Of a DNA stretch of 27,656 nucleotides, positions 1-9,253 are shown piece after piece; position 1 is the first letter of the stretch; every line of letters begins with the position of its first letter. Both the position numbers and the translations under genes were made by a program. The notes beneath the pieces are model-generated. The model was not told where the DNA came from and ran no database searches. It worked only from the letters and a program-made list of their open reading frames with translations. This DNA is from Alphaproteobacteria bacterium (GTDB taxonomy: Bacteria; Pseudomonadota; Alphaproteobacteria; Micropepsales; Micropepsaceae). The stretch is from the NCBI GenBank assembly GCA_017307315.1, contig JAFKFF010000098.1, positions 6,174-33,829 of the forward strand. Direction: 5' to 3'.

Positions 1-267
1 GAAGCTGGAATGCTCCGCCAGATCGGCGATGGCGTAGCCGCGATACTGCAGCACGCCCTTATCGCCGTCGATGAAGGTGATGTTGGATTCGGTCGAGGCC
101 GTGGAGGTGAAGCCCGGATCGTAGGTGAAGATGTCCGCCTGGTCGTACAGCTTGCGGATATCCACCACATTGGGGCCTTGGGTGCCCGCAAAGACCGGCA
201 GTTCGTAATCCTTGCCCTCGTAATTCAGGCTGGCCTTGCCCGCCGGTTTGATCTTGCTCTCGCGCAT
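1..267 (-). CDS. gltA: Citrate synthase, N-terminal part (cut by window edge)
   Basis: Reading the minus strand from the ATG at 265-267 gives 89 codons with no stop before the window edge. The peptide begins MRESKIKPAG and contains the type II citrate synthase N-terminal blocks YDPGFTSTASTES and ITFIDGDKGVLQYRGY, the latter leading into the IADLAEHSSF segment. The enzyme condenses acetyl-CoA and oxaloacetate to citrate at the entry of the TCA cycle. The catalytic residues lie in the missing C-terminal part. A purine-rich ribosome binding site (GGGGAGTTGAGG, minus sense) sits directly before the ATG. It lies downstream of gltX on the same strand with about 100 nt between, so it may have its own promoter; a TATATT-like element lies in that gap. 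The identification rests on the strongly conserved N-terminal sequence. Confidence 0.93.
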   Translation of the reverse strand, partial: MRESKIKPAGKASLNYEGKDYELPVFAGTQGPNVVDIRKLYDQADIFTYDPGFTSTASTESNITFIDGDKGVLQYRGYAIADLAEHSSF

Positions 268-366
268 CCTCAACTCCCCAAAATTCCCGGTTATCTTGCG
301 CTGCAATATAAGCGGGGTTTTTGCTTCACGTCACTTAATTTACAGCCTTCGATAAGCGAATTTTCT

Positions 367-1779
367 TCAAGCCGCATAAGCCCTTAATCGGATAAGGGAT
401 TCTTCCCGGCCTAACAGCGCCAACATCTCAAAGAGCGGTGGAGAAGCTGCCTTCCCGGTCAACGCCGCCCGCAAAGGCTGGGCAATATCGCCCAGTTTGA
501 GCCCGTTCGCATCCGCAAAAGCCCGCGCCGCCGCTTCCAGGGCTGCAGCGCTCCAATCCGTCGCCCCCAGCGCGGCAAGGGTCCGGGCCATCCCGGCCCT
601 GGTTTCGGGCGTGAGGATCTTGGCCGCGCCGGCGTCCAGATCGCGGGGACCGTCCGTATACAGAAATTCCGCACCCTGATCGAGTTGCACCAGGGTCTTG
701 GCCCGCTCCTTGAGCGCGGGCATCGCCGCCAGGAGCCGCTCCCGCGCCGTCTCGGACAGGATGCGCGGCGGTGTTTGGCGCGCCGCGAAGGCCGTCACCT
801 CCGCCACCATCGCCGCATCGCTGGCCTCGCGGATATAATGGCCGTTGAGATTGTCCAGCTTCTTATAGTCCATCCGCGCCGGGCTTTTGCCCACCGCGTC
901 GAAATCGAACCATTCGATCGCTTTGGGTGTCGGGATGATCTCGTCGTCGCCATGGCTCCAACCCAGCCGCAGCAGATAGTTGCGCATGGTTTCCGGCAGA
1001 TAGCCCATGTCGCGATAGGCTTCGACCGCCAGCGCGCCATGGCGCTTGGAGAGTTTCTGCCCGTCGGGGCCGTTGATCAGGGGAAGGTGGCCATAGACCG
1101 GCACCGGCCAGCCCATCGCTTCGATGATCTGGAGCTGGCGGGCGGCATTGTTGAGATGGTCGGCGCCGCGGACGACATGGGTGATGCCCATGTCGAAATC
1201 GTCCACCACAACCGCCAGCATGTAGGTCGGCGTGCCGTCGGAGCGCAGCAGTACCATGTCGTCCAGCTGGTCGTTGGCGAAGCGGACATCGCCCATCACC
1301 AGGTCTCGCACGATGGTCTCGCCGTCGTTGCGGGCTTTCAGCCGCACCACGAAAGGCGCGCCCGCCGGCGCTTCGGAAGCGTCACGGTCGCGCCAGCGTC
1401 CGTCATAGCGGATGGGCTTGCCGGCGGCGCGCTGGGCTTCGCGCATCTGGGTCAATTCCTCGGCGGTGGCGTAACAGCGATAGGCCTTGCCTTCCGCCAG
1501 CAATTGCTCGGCCACGGCGCGGTGGCGGCCGGCGCGCGCGAACTGGTAAATGGCGTCGCCATCCCAGTTCAGGCCCATCCATTCCATCCCGTTCAGGATC
1601 GCAGCCACCGCTTCCGGCGTGGAGCGCTCCCGGTCGGTGTCCTCGATGCGCAACAGGAAAGTGCCGCCCGTGTGGCGGGCATACAGCCAGTTGAACAGGG
1701 CGGTGCGGGCGCCGCCGATATGCAGCATGCCTGTGGGAGAGGGCGCGAAGCGCAGGACAGGCTTTTTGTTTTGCGTCAT
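367..1779 (-). CDS. gltX: Glutamate--tRNA ligase
   Basis: A 470-residue class I aminoacyl-tRNA synthetase that charges tRNA with glutamate in the cytoplasm. The open frame extends upstream, but homology begins at the ATG at 1777-1779 ([17 protein letters not shown]), which gives the normal length. The HIGH-type motif is HIGG at residues 20-23 and the KMSKS-type motif is KLSKR at 242-246. The GluRS hallmarks [11 protein letters not shown] (42-52) and [12 protein letters not shown] (204-215) are present. The region around residue 102 has one Cys and no four-Cys zinc knuckle. Many Alphaproteobacteria carry two GltX paralogues, one of which prefers tRNA-Gln, so the tRNA preference of this copy is unproven. 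comEC is divergent with only 29 nt between the chosen starts, so the two promoters must overlap neighbouring coding sequence. Confidence 0.95.
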   Translation of the reverse strand: MTQNKKPVLRFAPSPTGMLHIGGARTALFNWLYARHTGGTFLLRIEDTDRERSTPEAVAAILNGMEWMGLNWDGDAIYQFARAGRHRAVAEQLLAEGKAYRCYATAEELTQMREAQRAAGKPIRYDGRWRDRDASEAPAGAPFVVRLKARNDGETIVRDLVMGDVRFANDQLDDMVLLRSDGTPTYMLAVVVDDFDMGITHVVRGADHLNNAARQLQIIEAMGWPVPVYGHLPLINGPDGQKLSKRHGALAVEAYRDMGYLPETMRNYLLRLGWSHGDDEIIPTPKAIEWFDFDAVGKSPARMDYKKLDNLNGHYIREASDAAMVAEVTAFAARQTPPRILSETARERLLAAMPALKERAKTLVQLDQGAEFLYTDGPRDLDAGAAKILTPETRAGMARTLAALGATDWSAAALEAAARAFADANGLKLGDIAQPLRAALTGKAASPPLFEMLALLGREESLIRLRAYAA

Positions 1780-1808
1780 GGTGGCGACCGTGTAGCAAAC
1801 GGTTTCCG

Positions 1809-3812
1809 GTGAGAATAGGCCCGCATCTGCTGTTGCGGCGTGAGACGGTGTCCGGCGGGTTCTGGCCGGATCGGTCCGGCTTTTTTGCCGGGCTGCGCAC
1901 CATGGCGCTTGCCGAGCGGCAGCGCTGGCCGCTCTGGCTGCCGGTGCTGTTGGGGGCCGGCGCGGGGCTCTATTTCGCCTGGCCGGCCGAGCCTCCGGTC
2001 TGGCTGGGATGGGCCCTGGCGCTTCTTTCGGGCGCATCCGCCGTTGTCGCGGTTCGCAGCCATCAAGCCTGGGCACGGGCCGGCTTGGCGCTGGTCGCGG
2101 CCCTGACGCTGGGATTTGGCGCCGCCAAGTTGCGCGAGGCGCGGGTGGCCGCGCCGGTGCTGGAAAAGCCCATGGTGGCGCACCTGACCGGCCGGATCGT
2201 GGCGCTGGATTGGGGGCAGAGCGGACTTCGGATCATTCTCGACCAGGTGCGAAGCGGGCGGCTGCCCGATCCACCGGCGCGGGTGCGGCTTCTGGTCTTC
2301 GCCCGGATCGGCGCCACCGGCTTTGCCTATGGCGCGCCGACGCCGGTGCCGCTGGCCCGGCCTCTCCATCTCTGGGAGCGGCTGCCGATCCTCATCGAGG
2401 ACCTGCGGGCCGGCCTGACACGCCGGATCAGGGCGGAATTGCCGGAAAGCCAGGGCGCGATCGCGTCCGCCATCATCACGGGCGAGCGCGGCGGGATCGC
2501 TCCCGAGGACGAAGCGGCTCTTCGCGATGCCGGCCTTGCCCATGTGCTGGCGATTGCGGGCCTTCATATGGCTTTGGTGGGCGCGGGCCTGTTCTGGCTG
2601 GCGCGCGCGCTTTTGGCAGCGGTGCCGGTTTTGGCGCTCTCCTATCCGATCAAGAAATGGGCCGCGCTTCTGGCCCTGGCAGGCGCGGGCTTCTACATCG
2701 TGATCAGCGGCGGCGCGCCTTCGGCGCTGCGCGCGTTCGTGATGCTGGCCATGATGTTGCTGGCGGTGCTACTGGACCGGCCCGCCTTGTCGATGCGATC
2801 CCTGGGATTGGCGGCGGCTATCCTGCTGCTGGCGCGGCCGGAAGCCGTCACCGAGCCGGGCTTTCAGATGTCCTTCGCGGCTGTCGCCGGTCTGGTGGCG
2901 GTGGCGGAATGGGAAGCGGGACGTCCGCGCCTGGCGCGCCATGGCTGGCTCTATCGGCATCTGCGCGGGATCGCGCTCACCAGCCTTGTCGCGAGCCTCG
3001 CCACGACGCCCTTCGCGCTCTTCTATTTCGGGCGGGCCACGCATTATGCGGTGCTGGGCAATCTCATGGCGATGCCGGTGATGGGCCTGGTGACCATGCC
3101 GGCCGCCGCTTTGAGCGTCGCGGCGATGCCGTTCGGGCTGGAGCATCTGCCGCTGCGGGCGATGGGCTGGAGCATCGGATGGATGCTGCGCCTGGGAGGC
3201 TTCGTGTCGGGATTGCCCGGCGCCGTGACCATGACGCCCGCCTTTCCGCTTTCGGCGCTGGTCCTGGTTTCGTTGGGCGGGTTGTGGGTTCTTCTTTGGC
3301 GCCGCCGCTGGCGCTGGCTGGGATTGGCTCCTCTGCTCGCCGGCATGGTCGTGGCCTGGAACGCGCCCAAGCCGGATCTTCTTGTCGGCGGCGATGCGCA
3401 AACCGTCGCCTTGCGCGGTACGGACGGCCGCCTCGACTTTCCCCTGCCGCCCAAGGACCGTTTCGCCGCTTCGCGCTGGCTGTTGCGCGACGGTGACGCG
3501 CGCGATTGGCCCGATGCGGTGGGTGAGCCGTCGCTTCGTTGCGATGGCTGGGGCTGTGTTAGCGTGCTGAAGGGAAGGCGGGTCGCATTGGCTCTTCGCC
3601 CCGAGGCGCTGCAGGAGGATTGTGCCAGAGCCGATATCGTGATCAGCGCCTGGCCGGCGTCATCCTGCACAGGACCTCTGGTGCTGGACGGTCCGCGCAT
3701 CGCGGCCGAAGGCGGCTATGCAGTGACGCTATCACCGCTTCACGTCATCGGTGTCAACGGCTGGCGCGGTGCCAGGCCCTGGACGCATGTCGCGCAGCGA
3801 TTGCGTCAGTAG
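1809..3812 (+). CDS. comEC: ComEC/Rec2-family DNA-uptake channel protein
   Basis: A polytopic inner-membrane protein of 667 residues from the GTG at 1809. The central Competence domain is clear: [23 protein letters not shown], then [20 protein letters not shown], then [21 protein letters not shown] (about residues 220-320), followed by further hydrophobic helices to about residue 520. Residues 520-667 resemble the reduced beta-lactamase-like tail common in alphaproteobacterial members ([21 protein letters not shown]). The family imports single-stranded DNA in transformation, although competence is not shown here. Start choice is uncertain: GTG 1848 and ATG 1902 are in frame, but similarity to the family seems to extend upstream of 1902 ([20 protein letters not shown]). 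The N-terminal OB-like domain looks shortened around residue 160 (see findings). The gene overlaps lexA tail to tail by 7 nt. Confidence 0.88.
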   Translation: MRIGPHLLLRRETVSGGFWPDRSGFFAGLRTMALAERQRWPLWLPVLLGAGAGLYFAWPAEPPVWLGWALALLSGASAVVAVRSHQAWARAGLALVAALTLGFGAAKLREARVAAPVLEKPMVAHLTGRIVALDWGQSGLRIILDQVRSGRLPDPPARVRLLVFARIGATGFAYGAPTPVPLARPLHLWERLPILIEDLRAGLTRRIRAELPESQGAIASAIITGERGGIAPEDEAALRDAGLAHVLAIAGLHMALVGAGLFWLARALLAAVPVLALSYPIKKWAALLALAGAGFYIVISGGAPSALRAFVMLAMMLLAVLLDRPALSMRSLGLAAAILLLARPEAVTEPGFQMSFAAVAGLVAVAEWEAGRPRLARHGWLYRHLRGIALTSLVASLATTPFALFYFGRATHYAVLGNLMAMPVMGLVTMPAAALSVAAMPFGLEHLPLRAMGWSIGWMLRLGGFVSGLPGAVTMTPAFPLSALVLVSLGGLWVLLWRRRWRWLGLAPLLAGMVVAWNAPKPDLLVGGDAQTVALRGTDGRLDFPLPPKDRFAASRWLLRDGDARDWPDAVGEPSLRCDGWGCVSVLKGRRVALALRPEALQEDCARADIVISAWPASSCTGPLVLDGPRIAAEGGYAVTLSPLHVIGVNGWRGARPWTHVAQRLRQ

Positions 3813-4546
3813 CGGCGGATCAGGCCCACCAGCTTGCCCTGGACCTTGACGCGGTCGGCGCCATAGAGGCGGGTCTCATAGGCAGGGTTCGCCGCTTCCA
3901 GGGCGATGGAATCGCCCCGCCGGCGCAGCCGCTTCAAGGTCGCTTCATTGTCGTCCACCAGCGCCACCACGATCTCGCCGGTATTGGCGCTGTCGGCTTC
4001 CTGGATGATGACGGTATCGCCGTCCAGGATACCGGCATTGATCATGGAATCGCCGGTCACTTCGAGGGCGTAATGGTCGCCGCCGCGCCCGATCATGCCG
4101 CCGGGCACCGGCACGTCGGCAATGCGGTTCTGCAAGGCCTCGATCGGCGTGCCGGCGGCGATGCGGCCCACCAATGGCACATTGACGGCATGTTCGCTGT
4201 CGCCCATTGCCCGCCGCGGGCTGTTGTGACGGGGATCGGTACCGCGCGAATCCGGCCGGCCGTGCCGTGCCATCGGCAGAATGCGCTGGGCCTGGCTGCG
4301 GGTGGTCGCCGGTCGCGCGGTCTCGGCCATGTTGTCGGGCAGCCGTACCACTTCCAGCGCGCGGGCGCGCTTTTCCATGCGGCGCAGGAACCCGCGCTCT
4401 TCCAGCGCGGTGATGAGGCGATGGATGCCGGACTTGGATTTCAGGTCCAGCGCTTCTTTCATCTCGTCAAAAGACGGCGGCACGCCGGACTCGCGGATGC
4501 GCTCGTGGATGAAAAGCAGAAGCTCGTATTGCTTGCGGGTCAGCAT
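3806..4546 (-). CDS. lexA: SOS-response repressor LexA
   Basis: A repressor of DNA-damage genes that self-cleaves when RecA filaments form. From the ATG at 4544-4546 the protein is 246 residues ([17 protein letters not shown]). The start 20 codons upstream is less likely because LexA proteins begin at this MLT/KQ block. The winged helix DNA-binding domain covers about 1-70, including [21 protein letters not shown] Ser/Arg/Pro-rich linker (75-118) is longer than in E. coli LexA, as is usual in Alphaproteobacteria. The cleavage bond is A131-G132 in GRIAAGTP. The catalytic dyad is S167 (VTGDSM) and K205 (EATLKRL). A LexA box lies about 94 nt upstream, consistent with autorepression. Confidence 0.97.
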   Translation of the reverse strand: MLTRKQYELLLFIHERIRESGVPPSFDEMKEALDLKSKSGIHRLITALEERGFLRRMEKRARALEVVRLPDNMAETARPATTRSQAQRILPMARHGRPDSRGTDPRHNSPRRAMGDSEHAVNVPLVGRIAAGTPIEALQNRIADVPVPGGMIGRGGDHYALEVTGDSMINAGILDGDTVIIQEADSANTGEIVVALVDDNEATLKRLRRRGDSIALEAANPAYETRLYGADRVKVQGKLVGLIRRY

Positions 4547-4639
4547 CGGCCATGTCCTCTCAGCGCCGGAAACCCGGCAAGCCATTCGCTCGGGCTGGCT
4601 CCGCAAATCAGGGCGAACAAACCCGAAACATGGAGAATC

Positions 4640-4654
4640 GTTCTACTTTAGTTC
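4640..4654 (-). promoter_or_regulatory. LexA box (SOS operator) upstream of lexA
   Basis: The sequence GTTCTACTTTAGTTC is an exact match to the direct-repeat GTTC-N7-GTTC operator known for alphaproteobacterial LexA. It lies 94 nt upstream of the lexA start, in the gap between moeA and lexA. A second candidate at 4615-4629 (GAAC-N7-AAAC on the plus strand) has one mismatch in one half and may be a weaker second site. The exact site is seen directly; autoregulation is inferred from the family. Confidence 0.85.
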
Positions 4655-4789
4655 CAGAATCCCGTCAACGGCCGCATTTGCCGCAAAAACGCCCCGGAAC
4701 AGGGCCGCGGGACCGGGTGTTGTCTCATCCGGAGGGGCGCGGCTATCGGCGCAACGGCATCTGGCTCTCCTTCCAGGAGTGGCCGCGCG

Positions 4790-4813
4790 AAAAGGGCGGT
4801 TCTGTGAGCCCTT
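4790..4813 (-). terminator. Possible intrinsic terminator after moeA
   Basis: On the minus strand, just after the moeA stop, AAGGGC (4808-4813) pairs with GCCCTT (4792-4797) across a 10-nt loop and leads into a short T run at 4790-4793. The stem is only 6 bp and the T run is short and partly within the stem, so this is a weak call. If real, it would separate trpG-D-C-moaC-moeA from lexA. The rest of the 273-nt gap (4547-4819) holds the LexA box and no credible gene. Confidence 0.4.
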
Positions 4814-4819
4814 CTCTCT

Positions 4820-5992
4820 TCATTCCAATGTCAGCACTTCGACTGGCGCGCCTTCCGCCAAGGCCGGCGCGTCAGGTTTGCGAACGATCAAGGCGTCCGC
4901 CCGAGCGAATATTTTCAGCATGGCGGAATCCTGCACTGGGAAGGGCCGTACCCACAGATCGCCGTCGCGCTCTTCACAGCGCGCCCGCAAATAATCCTCT
5001 CTTTGATCGTTGGCCTTGAGCGGTGCGGCGAGGCGCGCGCGCCTGAGCGACGTTGCAGCATCCGCGCCCAGCATCGCCGCAATGGCAGGGCGCAGGAACA
5101 ACGTGGCACAGACCAGGGTCGAAACCGGGTTGCCCGGCAGGCCGAGAAAGGGCGTCTGTCCCAGTCGGCCGAAGATCAAGGGCTTGCCGGGGCGCATCGC
5201 GATCTTCCAGAAATCGAGCGCCAGCCCCCTTGGTCCCAACGCCGCTTGGATCAAGTCATGATCGCCCACCGAAGCGCCGCCCAAGGTGACAAGGAGATCG
5301 CAAGTTTGGTCGGCCAGCGCCGCGATCGCCTCGATCCGGTCGGGCAGGATGCCGAGATCGCGCGGGATCGCCCCCCATTGCGCGATCAGGGGAGAAAGAC
5401 CGTACACGGACGATGCCACGACGCCGCCCGGCTTGCGGGGTTCTCCGGGCTTGGACAATTCATCGCCGGTGGCGGCGAAGGCGATCACCGGGCGGCGCGC
5501 AACCGCGACCGCCGCCACATCGCCCGCGGCGAGGAGCGCCAAGTCTCTGGCGCACAACCGCCGGCCTTTGGATGCGAGGATTTCGCCGGCCCGGAAATCC
5601 TGGCCTCGGGGGCGGACAAATTTTCCCGGATGCGGCGTTTCGGAGAAGCGCACCGTGTCGCCGTCGCGTTCCGCGTCTTCCTGGGCCAGCACGGCGTCCG
5701 CGCCGTCCGGCACCACGCTGCCGGTGAAGAGCCGCAACGCTTCGCCTCCGCCCAGCATGCCTGGGAAGGGCTTTCCCGCCGGGGCGCTGCCGATCACCCG
5801 GCGCGGGCCGGTATCGATGCTGCGCACGGCGTAGCCGTCCATCATGGAAACGGAAAAGGGCGGCTGATCGGCGCCGGCATGCGCATCGGCGGCAAGGATG
5901 CGCCCTGCCGCATCCGCCAGGGCGACGCGTTCGGCGCCAAGCGGCGCGAAAGCGGCCAGGATGCGGGCGCGGGCCTCCTCGACCGAAATCAT
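4820..5992 (-). CDS. moeA: Molybdopterin molybdenumtransferase MoeA
   Basis: MoeA inserts molybdate into adenylylated molybdopterin in the last step of molybdenum cofactor synthesis. The protein is 390 residues, close to the usual 400. Visible landmarks are [15 protein letters not shown] (44-58), [19 protein letters not shown] (88-106), [14 protein letters not shown] (172-185), [14 protein letters not shown] (194-207), [13 protein letters not shown] (236-248) and RPGKPLIFG with LGLPGNPVS (267-291). These cover the MogA-like active-site domain and the flanking beta-barrel domains. The ATG at 5990-5992 overlaps the moaC stop (ATGA), so the two are translationally coupled. The C-terminal domain (about 315-390, ending VEVLTLE) is the expected MoeA domain IV. 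Confidence 0.95.
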   Translation of the reverse strand: MISVEEARARILAAFAPLGAERVALADAAGRILAADAHAGADQPPFSVSMMDGYAVRSIDTGPRRVIGSAPAGKPFPGMLGGGEALRLFTGSVVPDGADAVLAQEDAERDGDTVRFSETPHPGKFVRPRGQDFRAGEILASKGRRLCARDLALLAAGDVAAVAVARRPVIAFAATGDELSKPGEPRKPGGVVASSVYGLSPLIAQWGAIPRDLGILPDRIEAIAALADQTCDLLVTLGGASVGDHDLIQAALGPRGLALDFWKIAMRPGKPLIFGRLGQTPFLGLPGNPVSTLVCATLFLRPAIAAMLGADAATSLRRARLAAPLKANDQREDYLRARCEERDGDLWVRPFPVQDSAMLKIFARADALIVRKPDAPALAEGAPVEVLTLE

Positions 5993-6765
5993 GCAAACAT
6001 GTCGTCGATCTGGGCCCGCGCCGCGCGCGCCAGTTTTTCCGCCACCTCGCGGGAAAAGCCGCGCGAGTGGCCGGTAAGAAAGCCCAGGATCTCGCCACTC
6101 GGCACGCCCGCCTGCTTGGCCCAGAGGGTGGGGCGCAGCCGGCGCGATGTCATGAAGGCGCGGAAGGCTTCGCGGCGCCGTTCCACGTCGCCGCCCTGCG
6201 CGCGGGCGCGGGGCGCCGCCACTTCGCCCATCAGGGCGGAAGGCTTTGCCCGTACCTTCACGGCGGAGGGCTTGATGGGCGCAGGTGCGGCAGGGACCTT
6301 GTAGTCGCCGCTCTTGCCGCCGGACTTGGCGAGCAGCCGGACCGTCTCGATCACGGCGGATTTATCGACCGCCTTGATCATGTCGTAGAAGGCGAGCGCC
6401 GCCACCGAGGCCGCGGTGAGCGCTTCCATCTCCACGCCGGTCTGGCCGCTGGTGGCCACCGTGGCCTGGATGCGGAATGCCCTCCGCGCCGCATCGGGTT
6501 CGATCTCGACAGCCGCCTTGGCGATGGCCAGCGGATGACAGAGCGGGATGAGATCCGGCACTTTCTTTGCCGCCATGATGCCGGCGATGCGCGCCACAGC
6601 CAGGACATCACCTTTGGGAGCCTTGCCTTCGCTGACGGCGGCGAAGGCTTCCGTGGACAGGATGATGGTCGCTTCGGCGGTCGCTTCGCGGGCGGTGACC
6701 GGCTTGGCGGAGACATCGACCATATGGGCCGCGCCTTTGGCGTCCAGGTGCGAAAGCTTGCTCAT
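5989..6765 (-). CDS. moaC: Cyclic pyranopterin monophosphate synthase MoaC with C-terminal HTH-like extension
   Basis: MoaC converts the cyclic 3',8-cH2-GTP intermediate to cyclic pyranopterin monophosphate in molybdopterin synthesis. Residues 1-158 match the whole family: [16 protein letters not shown] (15-30), IPLCHPLA (73-80), [15 protein letters not shown] (110-124) and YDMIKAVDK (127-135), including D128 and K131, which align with the catalytic Asp128 and Lys131 of E. coli MoaC. The usual protein ends near residue 160, but this one continues to 258. A Pro/Ala/Lys linker (about 159-195) leads to a compact segment (198-258) with a helix-turn-helix-like pattern: [20 protein letters not shown], then [16 protein letters not shown], then AEKLARAA. 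The frame is open throughout, and the gene overlaps trpC and moeA by 4 nt each. The HTH assignment is by pattern only. Confidence 0.93.
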   Translation of the reverse strand: MSKLSHLDAKGAAHMVDVSAKPVTAREATAEATIILSTEAFAAVSEGKAPKGDVLAVARIAGIMAAKKVPDLIPLCHPLAIAKAAVEIEPDAARRAFRIQATVATSGQTGVEMEALTAASVAALAFYDMIKAVDKSAVIETVRLLAKSGGKSGDYKVPAAPAPIKPSAVKVRAKPSALMGEVAAPRARAQGGDVERRREAFRAFMTSRRLRPTLWAKQAGVPSGEILGFLTGHSRGFSREVAEKLARAARAQIDDMFA

Positions 6766-7562
6766 TGGCGGAACCCGTCGCCCAGCAGCAGCCGGGTCGC
6801 GGCCTCAACATCCTTCTGCCGCATCAGGCTTTCGCCGATCAGGACCGAGGTGACGTGCATGCCCGCCAGCCGCTTCAGGTCGGCCGGCGCGGAGAGACCG
6901 CTTTCCGAGACCAGATGCGCGGTGCGGGGCGCGTGCGGCGCCAGTCTTTGCGTCACGGTGAGATCGGTGACGAAGGTCTTGAGGTTGCGGTTGTTGATGC
7001 CGATCAGGCGAGCATTCAAGCGGTCCGCACGGTCCATCTCGGCTTCGTCATGGACCTCCACCAGGGCGTCCATGCCAAAGCGCGCGGCTTCTTCCATCAG
7101 CGCGCGCGCGGTGCCGTCATCGACCATGGCGAGGATGATCAGGATGGCGTCGGCGCCCCAGCTGCGCGCTTCGCCGACCTGATAAATCTCCAGCATGAAA
7201 TCCTTGCGCAGCACCGGAAGCCGGGTGGCTTCGCGCGCCTCGGTCAGGAATTCCGGCGCGCCCTGGAAGGAGGGTGTGTCGGTGAGAACCGACAGGCAGG
7301 CCGCGCCGCCGGCCTCATAGGCGGCGGCGATGGCGGAGGGATCGAAATCAGCGCGGATCAGGCCCTTGGAGGGGCTTGCCTTCTTCACCTCCGCGATCAG
7401 GCCGAATTCGCCCGATTGCTTCTTGGCGTCCAGCGCGGCGCGAAAGCCGCGCACCGGACCGGCGTCCTTGGCCCGCGCGTCGATCTCGGCGGGGGCGCGC
7501 CGCCCTTTGGCGGCGGCGACTTCTTCTTTCTTGTAGGCGAAAATCTTGTCCAGAATGCTCAT
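6762..7562 (-). CDS. trpC: Indole-3-glycerol phosphate synthase
   Basis: TrpC closes the ring of carboxyphenylamino-deoxyribulose phosphate to form indole-3-glycerol phosphate. At 266 residues it is a stand-alone TIM barrel, not fused to TrpF. The family signature [10 protein letters not shown] is at 58-67. Expected catalytic positions are present: E58, K60, K120 (in VLRKDFM), E169 (LVEVHDE), N190 ([10 protein letters not shown]) and S221 (VSESGL). The start ATG overlaps the trpD stop by 4 nt, and its own stop overlaps the moaC start by 4 nt. Co-transcription of tryptophan and molybdopterin genes is a conserved alphaproteobacterial arrangement as I recall it. Confidence 0.96.
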   Translation of the reverse strand: MSILDKIFAYKKEEVAAAKGRRAPAEIDARAKDAGPVRGFRAALDAKKQSGEFGLIAEVKKASPSKGLIRADFDPSAIAAAYEAGGAACLSVLTDTPSFQGAPEFLTEAREATRLPVLRKDFMLEIYQVGEARSWGADAILIILAMVDDGTARALMEEAARFGMDALVEVHDEAEMDRADRLNARLIGINNRNLKTFVTDLTVTQRLAPHAPRTAHLVSESGLSAPADLKRLAGMHVTSVLIGESLMRQKDVEAATRLLLGDGFRQ

Positions 7563-8569
7563 GGCCGGTTCGATACTTCGATCAGTTGCGCAAGCTTGGC
7601 GCGTGCCGCTCCGCTGTCCAGGGCATCGCGCGCCAACGCCATGCCCGCCATTATATCGGTTGCCCGGCCCGCGACCATCAGGGCGGCGGCGGCATTCAGC
7701 AGCACGATATCGCGGTAAGCCCCCGCTTCGCCGGAAAAAAGCGCGATCAGGGCCTTGGCATTCTCGGAGGCCACGCCGCCCTGGATGTCCTTGAGGCTGG
7801 CGCGCTTCAGCCCGGCATCCTCCGGCGCGATCTGGCTGCGGGTGACGACGCCATTCTCCAGGCTCGCGACATAGGTGATGTCGGTGGTGGTGAGCTCATC
7901 CAGGCCGTCGCGGCCATGCACCACCATCGCCCGCTCGCAGCCGAGCGCACCTAAGGCTTCGGCGTAAGGCGTCACCCATTCCTCGGCGAACACGCCCACC
8001 AGCTGTCGCCGGACGCGGGCCGGGTTCGCCATCGGTCCCAGAAGATTGAAGATGGTCCTTTTGCCGATGGCGCGGCGCGCGGCGGCGACATGCCGCCAGG
8101 CGGGATGATGCTTCTGCGCGAAGAGGAACACGATGCCGGCTTCGCCGAGCACCCGTTCCGCCGTTTCCGGTTCCAGGTCGATGCGCACCCCCAACGCCTC
8201 CAGGATGTCGGCGGCGCCGCTTTTGGACGACATGGAACGGTTGCCGTGCTTGGCCACGGGCACGCCCGCGGCGGCGACCACGAAGGACACGGCGGTGGAG
8301 ATGTTGAGCGTGCCCAGCCCGTCGCCCCCGGTGCCGCAAAGATCGATGGCCAGCGGCGGCCCGGCGATGGCCCGCATCTGGGCGCGGACCGCGGTGATGG
8401 CGCCCACGAATTCCGACGTCGCGGGCTTGCGCGCCGACAAGGCGATCAGGAAGTCTCGGATTTCTTCGTCCGAAGCCTGTCCGCTCAGCAGCGTGTCGAA
8501 CACGCGCGCGGCTTCCTCGGCGGTCAGGGGTTCTTCCGCCACGCGCTGGAGGTCGACGAAATCCGTCAT
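7559..8569 (-). CDS. trpD: Anthranilate phosphoribosyltransferase
   Basis: TrpD transfers the phosphoribosyl group of PRPP to anthranilate, the second step of tryptophan synthesis. It has 336 residues, the usual length. The PRPP-binding glycine loop is GTGGDG at 79-84. The substrate block [20 protein letters not shown] covers 107-126. The metal-binding DGLDE motif is at 221-225, and the helical domain starts with [16 protein letters not shown]. It overlaps trpG (upstream) and trpC (downstream) by 4 nt each, so the three are translated as a coupled block. Confidence 0.96.
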   Translation of the reverse strand: MTDFVDLQRVAEEPLTAEEAARVFDTLLSGQASDEEIRDFLIALSARKPATSEFVGAITAVRAQMRAIAGPPLAIDLCGTGGDGLGTLNISTAVSFVVAAAGVPVAKHGNRSMSSKSGAADILEALGVRIDLEPETAERVLGEAGIVFLFAQKHHPAWRHVAAARRAIGKRTIFNLLGPMANPARVRRQLVGVFAEEWVTPYAEALGALGCERAMVVHGRDGLDELTTTDITYVASLENGVVTRSQIAPEDAGLKRASLKDIQGGVASENAKALIALFSGEAGAYRDIVLLNAAAALMVAGRATDIMAGMALARDALDSGAARAKLAQLIEVSNRP

Positions 8570-9135
8570 CGCGTCAAGGCAAGGAAATTGGCGAGGAGCG
8601 CGTGGCCGTTTTCCGAGGCAATGCTCTCGGGATGAAACTGCACGCCATGGACGGGATGGGATTTGTGCATCACGCCCTGGATGACGCCATCCTCGCTGGT
8701 GGCGGTGACTTCCAGATCGTCCGGCATGCTGTCCGGCGCGATGGTAAGGGAATGATAGCGCGTGGCATTGAAATCATTGTTGAGGCCGCGGAAGACCGAT
8801 TTGCCGGTATGGCGCACCCGCGACAGCTTGCCGTGCATGGGTTCGGGCGCCCGCACGATCCTGCCGCCATAGGCCTGGCCGATGGCCTGATGGCCCAGGC
8901 ACACGCCCAGGATCGGCATCCGGCCGTTCGCCTTCTCGATCACCTCCAGGCAGATGCCGGCTTGGTCGGGGGTGCACGGACCCGGCGACAGCACGATGCC
9001 CTTCGGGTTCAGGCCCAGGGCGTCCTCGGCGGTCAGCGCATCGTTGCGCTCCACCCGCACGTCGGCGCCCAGCTCTCCCAGGAAATGGAAGAGGTTGTAG
9101 GTAAAGCTGTCATAATTATCGATCAGCAGGATCAT
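8566..9135 (-). CDS. trpG: Anthranilate synthase glutaminase subunit
   Basis: A class I glutamine amidotransferase that supplies ammonia to the anthranilate synthase large subunit TrpE. Homology begins at the ATG at 9133-9135 (MILLIDNYDSFTYNL), giving 189 residues; an in-frame ATG 7 codons upstream adds a non-conserved MQVFRRR. The nucleophile is C79 in GVCLGHQAIGQAYGG, and the triad is completed by H168 and E170 in VQFHPESI. The oxyanion block LSPGPCTPDQAG is at 49-60. Because class I GATases are shared, it could also serve aminodeoxychorismate synthase (PabA), but the overlap with trpD favours TrpG. trpE is not in this window. The 118-nt gap upstream probably holds the operon promoter. Confidence 0.93.
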   Translation of the reverse strand: MILLIDNYDSFTYNLFHFLGELGADVRVERNDALTAEDALGLNPKGIVLSPGPCTPDQAGICLEVIEKANGRMPILGVCLGHQAIGQAYGGRIVRAPEPMHGKLSRVRHTGKSVFRGLNNDFNATRYHSLTIAPDSMPDDLEVTATSEDGVIQGVMHKSHPVHGVQFHPESIASENGHALLANFLALTR

Positions 9136-9203
9136 CCGACGCCTAAATACTTGCAATTGCTGAATTTATGCTTGCGAGCGGCGCATTTTCAGCCAAACCG
9201 GGC

Positions 9204-9236
9204 CCGAAAGAAAGACCCGGCCGGCTTCAGCCAGCC
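9204..9236 (-). terminator. Possible intrinsic terminator after the yqhA-like gene
   Basis: On the minus strand, 18 nt past the stop of the YqhA-like gene, GGCTGGC (9230-9236) can pair with GCCGGCC (9219-9225) through one G-T pair, closed by a TGAA tetraloop. It is followed by a T-rich stretch (GGGTCTTTCTTTC). The T tract is interrupted, so confidence is moderate. It would insulate the trp operon promoter. Confidence 0.4.
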
Positions 9237-9253
9237 ATGCGTCGCCTTGCCCG

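Noticed and set aside
685..1812. 375-codon plus-strand frame opposite gltX
   Set aside because: Low-complexity His/Arg/Gly-rich product typical of antisense to a GC-rich gene; gltX is certain on the other strand.
4552..5019. Possible small plus-strand gene between lexA and moeA
   Set aside because: Product is Arg/Pro/Ser-rich, overlaps the LexA box and the 3' end of moeA, and has no convincing ribosome binding site.
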